Assembly: GCA_021234155.1 (NCBI GenBank)
Contig: JAJEKV010000426.1
Coordinates: 1-64,000, forward strand
DNA length: 64,000 nt
DNA from: Isoetes taiwanensis
Taxonomy: Eukaryota > Streptophyta > Lycopodiopsida > Isoetales > Isoetaceae
Reading direction: 5' to 3'
In this document: positions 14,083 to 25,102 of the stretch, piece by piece
Position numbering within the stretch: the first letter of the stretch is position 1
Layout of the letters: the number at the start of each line of letters is the position of its first letter
Position numbers and translations under genes: made by a program
The notes under the pieces: model-generated
Seen by the model: only the letters and a program-made list of their open reading frames with translations
Database searches by the model: none
Told to the model about the DNA's origin: nothing

Positions 14083-15508
14083 TTGTACCTTATATTTGGG
14101 GCCCGCTTTGGGTACCAACGCAACCGCAGCCCAAGAAGAATAAGAGGCGAGGGCTCATCTCGAGGACGAGGATCCCACGATCTCGAGTATGGATCTCCGT
14201 CATATCACGTACAGTCTCCCGCTGGGGAAGAAAGCACACCACCCACCGACAGGTCCAGTTTCGACGTCAACGCGTTGTCGCCTGAAGAATTCGCCGCAGT
14301 GCAAAGGGCCCTGGCCGCAACTAGGGCGAGGGGTGTTCCCGCTCGACATAGCTTTGCCTACACTGGCGAATATCAGGGCGAGCCTCAGGAACCTCCCCGA
14401 AGGAGCGTCGGTAATGAGCGTCGACGGCAAAATAAGGTCCCCCGACTTTCCTCTTCAGCTTCAGCTAGAGAGGCTTCTGGACCGCCCACTGAACGTGCAC
14501 ACCACTTCTTATATGAGTGAGTCTGTGGCTCTCAATTACGTAATTTATGGTTCACTAACACTTATTCATATGTATTAACTTTGAAGTCGATTTTCTTTGT
14601 TGAGTGAAGCGAACACAAGTTTCCGCTGGGCACTACTAAAGATGGAGAGGAATTTCATAGGAGACTGAATGCCCTCACGAACAACATTGTTACCAACGTC
14701 CACAAGGGTACTTGGAGGGATGACTCATTTGATGCAGAGAAAATAGAACTAAGGAATAGGCTAGAGGAGGAATATCCTGAGCTCAAAACAGGAGAGATGT
14801 CCCTGAAGACTGTGATGACCAGAGCTGGTCAACATGTTAAAGCCATGAGGTATTACCTTCCCTTGTTCTTAATCGTGATCAATATCGTACTCATGTTTGA
14901 TTTACGTTATGCAGACACGACCAGAAGAAGACCGATAAAACATACTCGATATGGAAAATGTCCTTGATAGAAGAAGCGACTCGACCCCATTGATGAACGA
15001 AGGTCATTCGTAGTACATCTCTAATGCTTAGCACAAGTCGTAGACGTATATCTAGATTAATATAAAGGGACTAAGGACTTGTGTTGTGTTGCAGTCTTGC
15101 AAGGCCAACATATTGTCAGCGAGAGGAGTAGCGGCAACTCAGCCAGCTTTGGCAGCAAGGTACGACGCAGAATCGGAGCGCTATGCTACCAACATGACTG
15201 GATCTGGTGGTTATAGTAATTTTAACAGCTTGTGCCAAACAATCCTTAAACGGCCAGCGACTAGAGATGATCGCGAAAGGGCTAATCGATTGGGCAATGC
15301 AGCGGCCATCCGAATCGCTCTTGGTGAAAAGGGTGATGTATGTATTATTCACTACATAATTCTTTGCAAGTATTTAGCTTTAAGCTTCGTGATATGTTTT
15401 CATGGCAAGGCGACGAGGAAGACGAGAGGTCATACGGTAGCGCAGCTTGAACTCTTCGATTTTTATGTTATGTCCGCTATTCTCCAACTCCCAAGTGTGG
15501 TGGAATAG
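14083..15508 (+). CDS. Multi-exon transposon-like gene, possibly a CACTA accessory or transposase-24-like protein
   Basis: A spliced model is visible. Exon 1, about 14083-14515, encodes a proline- and arginine-rich low-complexity region and ends at a GTGAGT donor. A second exon, about 14612-14850, reads ...TKDGEEFHRRLNALTNN...LRNRLEEEYPELK...HVKAMR, a basic and acidic helical segment. A third starts after TTATGCAG at 14914 and soon reaches a stop in the frame I followed, so it is short or skipped. Exon 4 starts after TTGTGTTGCAG near 15095, encodes CKANILSARGVAATQPALAARYDAESERYATNMTG and ends at GGTGAT|GTATGT near 15336. The layout (a basic low-complexity N-terminus, then short helical blocks) resembles plant transposon proteins of the Ptta/En/Spm type, but no diagnostic motif is certain. 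It lies about 300 bp from the subterminal-type repeats and CACTA-like end at 16.3 kb, which supports a transposon role. Start codon and intron boundaries are tentative. Confidence 0.45.
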
Positions 15509-15809
15509 ACTTTACGTATTTTTGTAGTTCAATGATACATTATTTTTTGTTGAATATGATTTTGAAAGTATATTTTCTCACTACTTTTATATTTTGATTA
15601 CGTATACGCCGATGATACCTAAGTCTATTTTAAGAACGATCTTTAATTGATTAATTTAGATTTTAGTTGATTTTAATTAGATTTTAATTGATTAATTTAG
15701 ATTTCTCCAAATATTTTATTTGATAAATAAAATTGAAGTCTTTACAACTTTAATATGTCTTAAATTGCACCCATTAAATTTTTTTAATTTTTTTAAAATT
15801 TTTTAATAT

Positions 15810-16262
15810 TTAGAGACGCCGATGATCGACGCCCACCGCGGGCACGCCATCGGCATGGTAGCTGCGGGTTTGCTACGCCACCGCCAATCGAACGCCGATC
15901 ATCGACGTCGGCCGTGGCACGCCACCGTTGGGCACACCGCCGCGCCGAACCTCCAAGATGGCACGCCACCATGGCACTTTGACCGCCGCCGAACTCTCCA
16001 GCCGTGGGCACGCCATCATGGTTCGCCAAATTGAACGCCGATCATCGACGCTCATTGAAGCGTGACGCCGACTGGCCAAATGGCATCACCGCGGCATCGC
16101 CATCGCCACGAATCGCCGATGCTCGACGATCCATCGCCGACCATCGACGCCGCTATTTTGACACGTGATTTTCGGCCGTTTTGGTCGACGATCGACGCTC
16201 GTACCGATATAGAGGTTTACCGTCGAACCTTTGAACGCCGATGATCGACGCATGCATCGACG
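15810..16262. repeat. Cluster of GCCGATCATCGACG-type short palindromic repeats (cluster 2)
   Basis: Copies of the same motif as at 4.8-5.4 kb lie near 15813, 15890, 16033, 16110-16155 and 16231, in both central-base orientations. They lie immediately inside a CACTA-like terminus. In CACTA elements, short subterminal repeats in the last few hundred bases bind the element's own transposase accessory protein. The long frames here on both strands are a compositional side effect of the GC-rich repeats. Confidence 0.6.
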
Positions 16263-16287
16263 CTCAAAGTTATTATATAGACGCCGG

Positions 16288-16312
16288 TGGCTCAACGTTT
16301 TTTTGTAGTGAC
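16288..16312. mobile_element. CACTA-like transposon terminus (right end)
   Basis: The plus strand ends a GC-rich repeat block with GCTCAACGTTTTTTTGTAGTG. Read inward on the minus strand this is CACTACAAAAAAACGTTGAG, the classic form of a plant CACTA (En/Spm) terminal inverted repeat. The sequence after it is AT-rich and unrelated, as expected at an insertion boundary. I did not find a matching left terminus, so the element is either truncated or its left end is outside or decayed. Confidence 0.55.
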
Positions 16313-16314
16313 AT

Positions 16315-19100
16315 CTTGGTCCATTTTTGATTCGGATGGATGTTTCATGATGATTTATTTAGGTGTAGCTTTTCAAGACCGTTAGTCTAGTTGCACATAT
16401 ATAATTCTATGTTCTTAGTAATTCTTTGTAAAGGGGCTTTTCTTTATCCACAACTCCTAGCAATGTTACTTTTAGCCTTTTCCTTGCTTATAGAATTCTC
16501 GTATTCTTAGTGATGTAATGTGAGAGGATTTCTCATTCATAGCCCCTACCAATGCTAACCCGGCATTCTTCTTTGCTTTCTATGTGTCCTAATTTGCCGT
16601 TTCTTTCTTCTATATATTGTTGATGCGCTTTTCTTTACTCTAGCTTTTCACAAAGTACAAGACACTTGCGGATAATGTGGCATCCGGTACGCATTGATTG
16701 CATCGTGAGGTTTCTATTGTTAAAATTCCCATTTTGTAGAGAAAAATGGTTGCATTTCCTAAGCTTAAGCCAAATAATAATGTGGAATATATTGCCATAG
16801 ACTAAAAGGTATAGATTCGATCAAATACTTTGTACTACAAGATACGTGTCAATTTTTCATAAACTTAGATAGCCACAACTTACACTCTAATGATGAAATT
16901 TTATATACAATCTATAACAAGAAATTTGGTTGTGTTACAATGCTAACTTCTGAAAATGGAATAGATGAGCATGTTATGTTCATTTATTCATATTCAATCT
17001 CTCAAAGAAATAACCTTCTTGCATATTGTCTTGCAGTTATAAAAAATGATGAATGGTCTTGGGACACACTCATATTCTTGAAATCCATTATTGTGAACAA
17101 GATTTACATTGTTGTTGGCAAGATGAGCACTTTGGCATTGTTCCAATTTGAAGGAATGGGCGCCAGAAGGCCCAGAATTGCATGCAATAGCAAAGGTGGT
17201 CAAAGGAGAGCATTGTTCATGTAAAAAACAGTTATTAATATGAGGCGGTGCCAAGATAGTTTTCTTTTGCAATGTTTTTTCTTTAAAATGCTGGGGAGAA
17301 ACTAGAAACATAGGGAGAGCTACCAGGAGCATGTGCAACATAGTTATGTAAACAAGTTTGGCATGACATTGAATAAGGTTATAGTGCGGTGAGTAATTAT
17401 AACACCGCAATACAAATGTCAATATTAGAGAAGGATATTTCTTTTCTAAGCTTGCTCAAACAAATGCTGTAAAATGGATGCAAACAATGTTATGTGTACA
17501 ATGCATGTTGAACAAAAAGAAGACTACATCAAATTCTAGAAGGGCATAAATAAATGTAAATGTTATTGTAATCAACAGGGGATTTTAAGATATTCTTTAA
17601 GAATTGACAAATCGCATTATGTTTTGCATTTTTCTAGATTGAAGGATCGATGTGCATAAATTTCCAATGTCTCATATCTGTGCATATGAACTTCTTGATT
17701 TCAATTTTAATTTAGAAAGGTTGTCATAATATGAAATAGTTGTGAGATAAACTATCTTCTAAGGAACCGAATCCCTTGGGACTTAACACGTGCAATCTAA
17801 TCATTAACATAGATTAACATTAAATTTCCTTAGTTTGCTGGAATGCTCATCCGCTTAGATGTACATGTACTTTTGCCTATTAAAAAATTAGATCTAGAAA
17901 CTAACTACAAATATGAATATTGTTTCATCAAATGAGTTACCAATCCGCATTGGAATTACCCCTGTAGAATCACTTAATAATTGATGATTATAGTTCGCAT
18001 TTGCATATGAAGAGAGAATGCCACGTGCCAAAGTATACTTTGTATGGACTTCTTCATTAACAACAAAAACCATTCAACAATATGCATGACCAAAACATTT
18101 AGAGACTCCCAACTTATGCCCAAGACATTGGGCACCCGCGACTAGTATTCTATAAGCGTAATAGATATATAAACTTTTTCCAAATTAAATAACATAGTAG
18201 AAACATAAGAAATATTCTTATGGTACAATTGTGACAACTCGTTTTCTACAACTGGATGATGCATAGAATAATGCTCGTTCTACATGCGACATGCGATGTA
18301 CCGTATTGTAGTGGAAATGGTACTTACCATTGTCTTAATTTTTTTCCCATCTTTTACTTTAGAAAGCCTTTCCTTGTCCCTTTTTTTTTAGATCATGAAA
18401 TAGTATGATGGAACTCTAGAATATGTCATTAACCCGCTTTCTTTTGTATTCTGTTCAACAACTTCTACCAAGTTAAAGTGTTAGTAGTGGGCAGGCCCTC
18501 TAATTCTAGCAAAAAAAACAACTTTCAACTCTTTCTTGATACTTTGGTAGAAGAACACACCCGTGCAACCCTTCATGCGATAGAACCTTGTTATTTGCTC
18601 TTGCTATTATGTAATGTCTACATCTTTAATACTCATGTTTTTCCTTTTTTCTGTTGAAAGTGCTAATAATCACTAGCAATGCTTAAAAAGAGCTTAATAA
18701 ATAGTAGAATATTAGCATGTAGATGAACAAGACATCTCGGATTGTTGAATTTGACCTATGTATTGGGTGTTGATCCCTCACATGCAGTAAAAAAAAGAGA
18801 AGGCTTGCATATTGGATGTGACAATAGAAAGCCTGATAATATGTGGCAATAAAAGTGCAACTGTTGAGTTGTAATGGCAAATGAATACTACTCAAAGTAA
18901 TATTACAAAGGGACATAAAAAGTGGCAATTATTGTATTGTAATGGCAATGGATGCTAGCCAATGTAATATTGCAAAAAGACATCTATCAACATCCTTCAT
19001 TTTCAAAGTTTAGTTGTGAAGGTGTTGACTACTAAATTTAAAATGTAAAGATTATTCAACATCAATGTGGGTCAATACATAAAAGATTACAATATAAAAT
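16315..19100. other. AT-rich stretch without a recognisable gene
   Basis: No coding region could be supported. A frame pair near 16.94-17.42 kb, open on both strands, has no recognisable family. A diverged direct repeat of about 60 bp carrying TTGTAATGGCAA and GTAATATT(A/G)CAAA lies at about 18845-18985. Confidence 0.4.
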
Positions 19101-19101
19101 A

Positions 19102-19111
19102 TGTTGAGAGA

Positions 19112-19142
<31 letters not shown>

Positions 19143-19184
19143 ACCTTAATCTGGCGCCTTAGACCAACTCTCGGCCATCTCAAC
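19102..19184 (-). tRNA. tRNA-Leu (anticodon AAG)
   Basis: The minus strand reads GTTGAGATGGCCGAGAGTTGG at the 5' end and closes with TCTCAACA, giving a perfect 7-bp acceptor stem (GTTGAGA/TCTCAAC) plus discriminator A. The anticodon stem is CCAGA/TCTGG around the 7-base loop TTAAGGT, so the anticodon is AAG. The T arm contains GGTTCAAATCC, the internal B box, and the A box is the TGGCCGAG...TGG segment. Length is 83 nt with the variable arm typical of leucine tRNA. No CCA is encoded, as expected for a nuclear gene. A short CTTTTA run downstream on the minus strand could serve as a weak RNA polymerase III terminator. Confidence 0.95.
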
Positions 19185-19247
19185 CTATGTGATTTTTCTC
19201 ATTAGTTTATTTTATATCTTTTCTAGAATGCCAGCTTTTGTTCCACT

Positions 19248-19380
19248 TAAAATAAACGCTAGTGGTGCATGTTAACTAATGCAATGGCCACGAAGGCCTA
19301 GATATACTTTTTTTAAAATAAAAGCTAGGGGTGCATGTTAATTAACGCAATGGCCATGAAGGCCTAGAAATATCTTTTTG
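19248..19380. repeat. Two-copy tandem repeat of about 66 bp
   Basis: AAAATAAACGCTAGTGGTGCATGTTA (from about 19249) recurs as AAAATAAAAGCTAGGGGTGCATGTTA (from about 19315). Both copies continue into GCAATGGCCA(C/T)GAAGGCCTAGA. There are few differences, so the duplication is fairly recent. Confidence 0.75.
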
Positions 19381-20155
19381 CTTGAAAGATAGTTGGAAGA
19401 TAAGAGCATCTACTATCTACATTGTTCATGATGAGCTAGAGTCATGGATGTACCAATTTAAGGGAAAACGATGTTATAGTGAGAGGACTATTACATCTAT
19501 ATATTGTTGATTCTTGCGCTACTCTCTAGAAGCCTTAAAGCTTATAGGAACATTGAGTTGTGGTCTTCTCATTCTATTGTAAACGGAAGTAATCAAAGCA
19601 AAGACAACGCATTTAGACCGGTTGGTCCATGGTTGGATGCTAAAATGCTCTTCTTCTGTCAGTAGGGACCAAACATTGCTATGCTTTGGTCATCTAAGTT
19701 GGAACAAAATGATCTAGAACAAAAGTAAAAAACGTCCATGCTACACGAAGAAGATGTTCTACTTGTGCATAGGTTTGAATTAATAGGCCCGATTCCACTA
19801 ACTCCTAGTTTCGGATCTGCCGGCAAGAACTAGCGGGCATCGGCAACAAAACATGGCTTATCTACCATCATCTACATTCCATTCGACTCCGGCACTTCAT
19901 GATTCCAAGCTTTGTTCATCCGAATTTGCCAAAATTTCTCGAAACTCCGGGCAAGATCCCCCGTCTTATATTTCGCGGATAACTCACTCCACGCCGTAAA
20001 CTTCCACCCGAATTACACCGCAATGGAATCGCAACAAGGGTGTCAATTGTCCCCGATTCTCTGTTCCATTAGCAAAGAACCTTTGCCAGTAGTGGAATCG
20101 GGCCTTAGACAAAAAGGTGAAGGATTGCTATAGCACATGTGACAAACATTATGTG
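19381..20155. other. No recognisable gene
   Basis: A mixed-composition spacer between the short tandem repeat and the hairpin element. Short frames only. Confidence 0.4.
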
Positions 20156-20158
20156 TGA

Positions 20159-20276
20159 TGGAATGGGAAAAAGGGAGCCCAATCCTGACGTGGCAGGGCC
20201 AGCTGGCTACCGCCAAAGAGAGCCCATTCCTGACGTGGCTGCCACGTCAGGAATGGGCTCCCTTTTTCCCATTCCA
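20159..20276. repeat. Hairpin (MITE-like) with TGACGTGGC motifs
   Basis: A 38-bp arm at 20159-20196 is repeated in inverse at 20239-20276 with one mismatch. A second inner left arm at 20220-20239 pairs perfectly with 20241-20260. The arms run TGGAATGGGAAAAAGGGAGC then CC(A/T)TCCTGACGTGGC. The block could fold into either of two mutually exclusive hairpins. The ACGT-core motif TGACGTGG appears twice directly and once inverted. That core is bound by plant bZIP factors, and TGACGTGG fits the unfolded-protein-response element consensus. It lies about 620 bp upstream of the CCCH gene's ATG and may be a small MITE-type insertion. Confidence 0.8.
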
Positions 20277-20404
20277 CGACGTCAAGAAAGAACAAAGGAG
20301 TTTGATTTTGGCAGCGAGATTTTGGCGCAGGTATGGCGCTTAAATAGACTAGATCCGGCCATGGTGCAGATGGTGCAGCTATGGCGAAATGGTGCAGCAT
20401 GATT

Positions 20405-20760
20405 TCGAGGAGTTCTTGATTTTGATTCTTGGATAGCTGGCCGATTTCTAGAAATTTCTTCATTTCGTGTTCTTGAAGCCCTGAATCCTCAGTATTCTTG
20501 GAGTTTCAGCGAGTATCCTTGCAGTATTCTTGTTCTGGAGGTAGTAGGCCGCTGAATCCTCAACATTCTTGGAGTTTCAGCAAGTATTCTTGGAGCTGGA
20601 GGTATTAGGCTGCTCAATCCTCAGTATTCTCGAGTTTTCCTGTAAGATTTTTTTGGATAAGAATGATTCTTGAATCCGTAGGAATCAATACCTACTTACC
20701 GTAGGAGTTCGTAAGAATGATTCTTGAATCCGTAGGAGTTCGTGTTTATTAAAGTGACGA
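20405..20760 (+). repeat. Degenerate short tandem repeats in the CCCH gene leader
   Basis: Phrases such as TGAATCCTCA(G/A)(T/C)ATTCTTGGAGTTTCAGC and AAGAATGATTCTTGAATCCGTAGGA(G)T recur two to three times each. They lie between the hairpin and the CCCH gene start and probably belong to its promoter or 5' leader. The phrase TTTTCCTGTAAGATTT near 20636 could be a splice donor in a leader intron, but I cannot place an acceptor with confidence. Confidence 0.45.
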
Positions 20761-20897
20761 AAATTTCCGGTAGACCTCTTCCGAAAATGTAAAGGGTCAT
20801 CAAAAGGTCAATCGAAAGGGTGGAAAGTACTTTAAAACAGGTCGAAACCGCAGGGATAAAAACGTGCCCTGTTCGAGGTCTGCATCCGTCTTCTACA

Positions 20898-21707
20898 ATG
20901 GCTGCCAAGAGGAGCAATTATGGCCGCAAATTTGGAGCAAGTAAAGAAGCAAGACCCAGGCCTCCAGGCAAGGCATCAGCTCCTTGTTATTATTATCAGC
21001 AGGGCTACTGTGCAAAGGCTGCAAAATGCTCCTTCTCGCATGGATCGTCGTCTAAAATCCACGGCGCTGCCTCGAAATTGAACCATTCTCAAGCAACCCA
21101 AATGGGTCCGCTCAAATTTCTCCAATATCCTATCCAGAAAGCTCCTGCTGTGCCAATGGTGCCACTTCTACATCAGAACTTGCACAATCCTATTCCGACG
21201 AGCTTTAAACCTTTGCAGCTCAACCTGCTGCCAGTTTTGGACACAGATTCATCACATAGTCGCCAGCAAAAGAGAAAAAATGATGACAAGTTCAAGCATT
21301 ACGTCCATCTGCATGAAGAACACGCTAGAAAGGTATCAAAAAAAGCTGCATCTCAAGAACAGCCTAGAACAATATCAAAAAAAGCTGCATCTCAAGAACA
21401 GACTAGAAAAGTATCAACAAAAGCTGCATCTGCTGTCCCTAGTCTCAGATCTCTTGGTGGTTGCAGAAATATTGACATGTTAAAGGACACAAATTTTGCT
21501 GGACCAAAATCCTTTGCAGAAATTCTGGCTAAGAAAAAACAAAAGCTTGATAGCAGTGCTCGGTTTGAAGATGAAAGAGAGGTTGAAGATTGTGAATCTG
21601 TTCCAAAGAGTCTTCCATATAATACATTATCTGATGAAGAACTCAAAGATGCTGCAGAACTCGAAGATGCTGCAGAAAGTAGTGACTATGAACTTGATAC
21701 GTATTAA
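20898..21707 (+). CDS. CCCH-type zinc-finger protein
   Basis: From the ATG at 20898 (context CTACAATGGC) the frame runs 269 codons without interruption. Residues 30-48 form one C-X7-C-X5-C-X3-H zinc finger (C30, C38, C44, H48), the type that binds RNA. Residues 5-25 upstream are basic and proline-rich. Around residues 160-200 there are three imperfect tandem copies of a 13-residue unit, RKVSKKAASQEQP, RTISKKAASQEQT and RKVSTKAASAV. Near residue 213 a GPKSFAEILAKKKQKLD segment matches the conserved SFAEIL/KK stretch that I recall from ZC3H11A-like and plant CCCH proteins. The C-terminus is acidic. In that family the protein is nuclear and linked to mRNA handling; this role is inferred. No intron is needed. 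A longer in-frame reading from a GTG at 20820 is less likely. It is the best conserved ordinary gene in the window. Confidence 0.8.
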   Translation: MAAKRSNYGRKFGASKEARPRPPGKASAPCYYYQQGYCAKAAKCSFSHGSSSKIHGAASKLNHSQATQMGPLKFLQYPIQKAPAVPMVPLLHQNLHNPIPTSFKPLQLNLLPVLDTDSSHSRQQKRKNDDKFKHYVHLHEEHARKVSKKAASQEQPRTISKKAASQEQTRKVSTKAASAVPSLRSLGGCRNIDMLKDTNFAGPKSFAEILAKKKQKLDSSARFEDEREVEDCESVPKSLPYNTLSDEELKDAAELEDAAESSDYELDTY

Positions 21708-22728
21708 ATATGATGATTTTCTGAAAACCATCCTTTCATGAACTCAAGCACTCTAGATTTTGGCCTTCCATATATAGGCTGCCAATGTACCTAATAAGGT
21801 TTGATAAAATATCCCATGCATCTAACTTAATTGTATTCTTTCTCCTTTTTCTCTTTAATTGTTTATAGTTATCATCCAGAGCACCTCCGGTCAAGAAACT
21901 TTTCTTCAAACACAAGTGTTTACATTCCATTCATATCATCTAGCTTTTCAAAGAAAATGTTCTCTTGCCATGTGAATTGTTTGTTGTTAAAATTCTGCTG
22001 CCATATCTTTAAACATTTCCTTGTTCTTGAATTTCTCTTTTGTACCTAACTCACAGTACACATCAATACCGTTGCTTAGAAGTATAAGGTCTTTTAGTTT
22101 GTAATAGCATCTTCGGCAATGCTTAGTAGCACAATGTGTCCATATATTAGCATAATATGTTTAGCAGGCTTGCCTATCCCCTCCCAACCAACAATTTCTT
22201 AAATTCTATCATATCCATGTTGCATTCCACCTCAACTAGTTTCAACTTACACTATTAGATCTTCAAATTTCTATATCTACAAATGAGAAAATTACAAAAA
22301 TTGAGAAATTTACTTACCTTCACCCCTTCTCGCATCAATAGAGTAACGGAGCTTCGGGTTGTGAGTTGCAGACCGATCGTGCATTTGAACTCAGATATTT
22401 TCAAGAGCAAGTGTTCATCCTTGTTTGAGGGCACACTTCATGAAACCTTGTCCATGAGGTTCAAAATGGCATTTGGAATGATGGCATGAGTTTTGACATG
22501 TAACGAGAATGGCATATTGCATCTCTTCTCGGTTCTTGAGTAAACAATGGCTAACTTTCGTCTAGAATATCAATTTGGCTACCTTTTATGCCATCTAGGG
22601 AATGCCAAGAAGGACCAGAGTACAAAAGCATAGGTTAGACCACTAGAAAATGCAGTGAAAATGCTCCAAGATCTTCATCAAAGGTTTGATCCATTTTTCT
22701 CCTCAAGATTTGTGAGGTATTATTGTGT
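21708..22728. other. 3' flank of the CCCH gene and spacer
   Basis: AT-rich sequence holding only short frames, probably including the 3' untranslated region and polyadenylation sites of the CCCH gene. Nothing else recognised. Confidence 0.4.
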
Positions 22729-22733
22729 CTATC

Positions 22734-22955
22734 TGTAAAATATTCTAGAGAGAGAATATTACTATAAGGGAGATTGTATAGAAAACTGGATTGAATAGCC
22801 GAATCCATGGCTCACATATATAAGTATTGAATAGATACTACTATGATAGGACATGACTCTTGGATGATGGTGTCCCTTGGTTTGGATTGCCACATCACCC
22901 ACGTCATCATATATGATGACTAAGCTGCTGAGGTGGAAGATTGCTCATCTTAACA
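22734..22955 (-). repeat. LTR (3' LTR in element orientation)
   Basis: It starts TGTAAAATATTCTAGAG and ends GCTCATCTTAACA in plus-strand reading, TG...CA. The 5-bp duplication CTATC lies just to its left, and the polypurine tract GAGGGGGAG (minus strand) just to its right. Confidence 0.9.
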
Positions 22956-23450
22956 CTCCCCCTCAAGCTTCACACTGAAGCTCTAACCATAATCGTCATG
23001 CCCTGGCTCATGAGTCAGCTCTCTTTGACTCAACCGATATCTACATTCAATCCTTCTCGGTTTCATAATTCTGCCTATTCTAATCTTCTTGTAACATTGC
23101 AGAATTATCGAACTCCTTTTCTTTCTATACAGTCCTTCACCTTCTTGATCCAATAATCCCTGGAGATTGTTAGATGCACTGCTCCAATATTTTGAATCAT
23201 TATTAATGTAGCCTATCTTTCTATTCTTAACTCAAGATCTATATATTCTTTCATTTTTCTTATCCTGTTGAGTTCTATCATAGGCCGCTAGTACATCTTC
23301 CTCTTCATCACTTGAGATTTCAATTATTTCCTGATAACTCTCCTCTTTACTTTCTTCTACTGGCATTGTGTTCAAATCAAAGTTCTGCACTTGATTCAAC
23401 AGATGCTCATCTTCCCCTGCAGAAGTAGGATTTGAACGGTTTCTACACCA

Positions 23451-24230
23451 CTATCTTACCAATGCATTCTTGACAATAGTGCTATAATGGAATGGCCTTT
23501 CATACATCCCAAAGAATTCAAGCCATTCATGTAACAGCTCTGTTACATCAACCAAGCTTAAAGAATTATCACTGTCGAAATCTATCTGCTGGTGATGATT
23601 CTTGTTTGCATTTGCATTTCGTTGATGCTGAGAATGACTTTCCCTTAATATTGCTTCCATACCATCTCGCCATGTAAGATCCTCATGGCATGCAATCTGC
23701 CCTTGATTCTGACATTCTGGTATCCATTTTCTCGAACTTACTGCCATTCTTTCCATAGCCTGATGCTTTGTTCTAATTGCTGTGCTTTTGTCCAAATTCT
23801 TGCTGTCGCAGACATTGTAATTGTCTTGGCTGTTTGATCCAACAGTGCCAGTCCTTATTTCTTTATTCCATAGATCACGACAACGCCTACCAGACATTTT
23901 TCTTCTATCTTTTGCATGATCTTTGGGTCCTTTGATCCTGAAACCAGCAACACCCTTTTCAATTCCGGCATGTGCTTGGTGGCTCTTGTCACTTTTCAGG
24001 TCACACAGGCTGTCACTCCTTAGGTCGCACAGGTCGCCTCGCTTCAGATTGCATAGGTTGCGCTCGTCCAATAACTGCTCGTTCAATTTTCTGGGCAAAT
24101 TTTGTTGGTTATCAGAACCATTGTCTTGTATCATGTGTGCATTATCTGTAAACAGAATTTCGTCCAATACTAACTGCTTCTGCACCATTATCTTGAATAA
24201 GTGCATGTAATATCTCAGGATCCCCTCCAA
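23451..24230 (-). CDS. Unknown 259-codon ORF inside the LTR element
   Basis: The longest frame of the element, hydrophilic and rich in charged residues. It contains a repeated pattern near residues 57-80 (NLCNLKRGDLCDLRSDSLCDLKSDKSH) in which a C-(N/D)-L phrase occurs about every eight residues, and an Asn/His/Gln-rich stretch near 205-220. No protease, zinc knuckle of CCHC type or polymerase motif is visible. It may be a gag-derived remnant or captured sequence. The frame is open at both the start and stop, but no function can be named. Confidence 0.4.
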   Translation of the reverse strand: MEGILRYYMHLFKIMVQKQLVLDEILFTDNAHMIQDNGSDNQQNLPRKLNEQLLDERNLCNLKRGDLCDLRSDSLCDLKSDKSHQAHAGIEKGVAGFRIKGPKDHAKDRRKMSGRRCRDLWNKEIRTGTVGSNSQDNYNVCDSKNLDKSTAIRTKHQAMERMAVSSRKWIPECQNQGQIACHEDLTWRDGMEAILRESHSQHQRNANANKNHHQQIDFDSDNSLSLVDVTELLHEWLEFFGMYERPFHYSTIVKNALVR

Positions 24231-24289
24231 ACAGATCTATTACTTCACGAATTTCCTCCTTTTGCCTTTATTTTGCTTTCTGGCTTAAT

Positions 24290-24460
24290 TCCCATTTATC
24301 GCCTTCAGGGATAATGAACTCCTCCATCAAGAGTTTCTGTGCATCTCTTCTTTCAGGGATTCCCGCAAAAGATTTCTTCAATTTGTTGAATGGAACTGGC
24401 ATTGAGCACTTCTTTGCTATGTCACCAATTTAAAACGTCATCTCTTTTTCCTTTTCGTTT
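24290..24460 (-). pseudogene. Possible gag-like remnant of the LTR element
   Basis: The minus strand reads IGDIAKKCSMPVPFNKLKKSFAGIPERRDAQKLLMEEFIIPEGDKWELSQKAK before a stop. It lies between the primer-binding side and the 259-codon ORF, the position where gag is expected. I see no conserved motif that would prove it. Confidence 0.3.
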
Positions 24461-25102
24461 GCAGGTTTCCCTTGAAGCACCGCCTTCATTTGGTTCTCAT
24501 GTGCTTCAAATGCAATAAGTGCATCTTTAATTTTCCTTAATTCAGAGGTTAAATTGGCATACTAGCAAGCATCCAGAGTTTGTGCCTGGCCGTATTTTCT
24601 AGTCCTTCTTCCTCCCTCTTTATTACACCATCCGGTGTATCTTGTCTGCTAGCCTGGCCGTGCTTGAGGAATTCTGAGATGGATCATCTGTGTTTGTCCA
24701 ATGCCTAGGGAATCAGTTCTTCCCTTTGTCCTTGTGTCCCCTTCTTGACACATGACATTGAAGGTGCCTTCCGCCACTTCTTCCCACCTCAAACTATCGT
24801 CGCTCATTCTCGGACGACATTTTAATCTGCCTCATTCTTGGCTTGGGACTTTTTTTGATATAAGACCGCATATATCTCTCCCATCTTTTTCTCTTAGGAT
24901 TTTGCTTAAAATGCTTATGAATCCTAATATTAGTTGTAATAATATCCCAATGCATACTATAGTTACCTCTAGTATCTTCTTAGCCTTTGCCTTTTTGCTT
25001 TGGCTTTTGCATTTGTTTTTCTCTCTCTCACACACACCAGGATCTTTGGTACGGCCCTACCGGGCAGCCTCTTCTCTTGTTAGAGCATGAGCTATGATAC
25101 CA

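Noticed and set aside
15793-16295. His/Arg-rich frames in the GC-rich repeat cluster
   Set aside because: All are explained by the GCCGATCATCGACG repeats, which keep several frames open at once.
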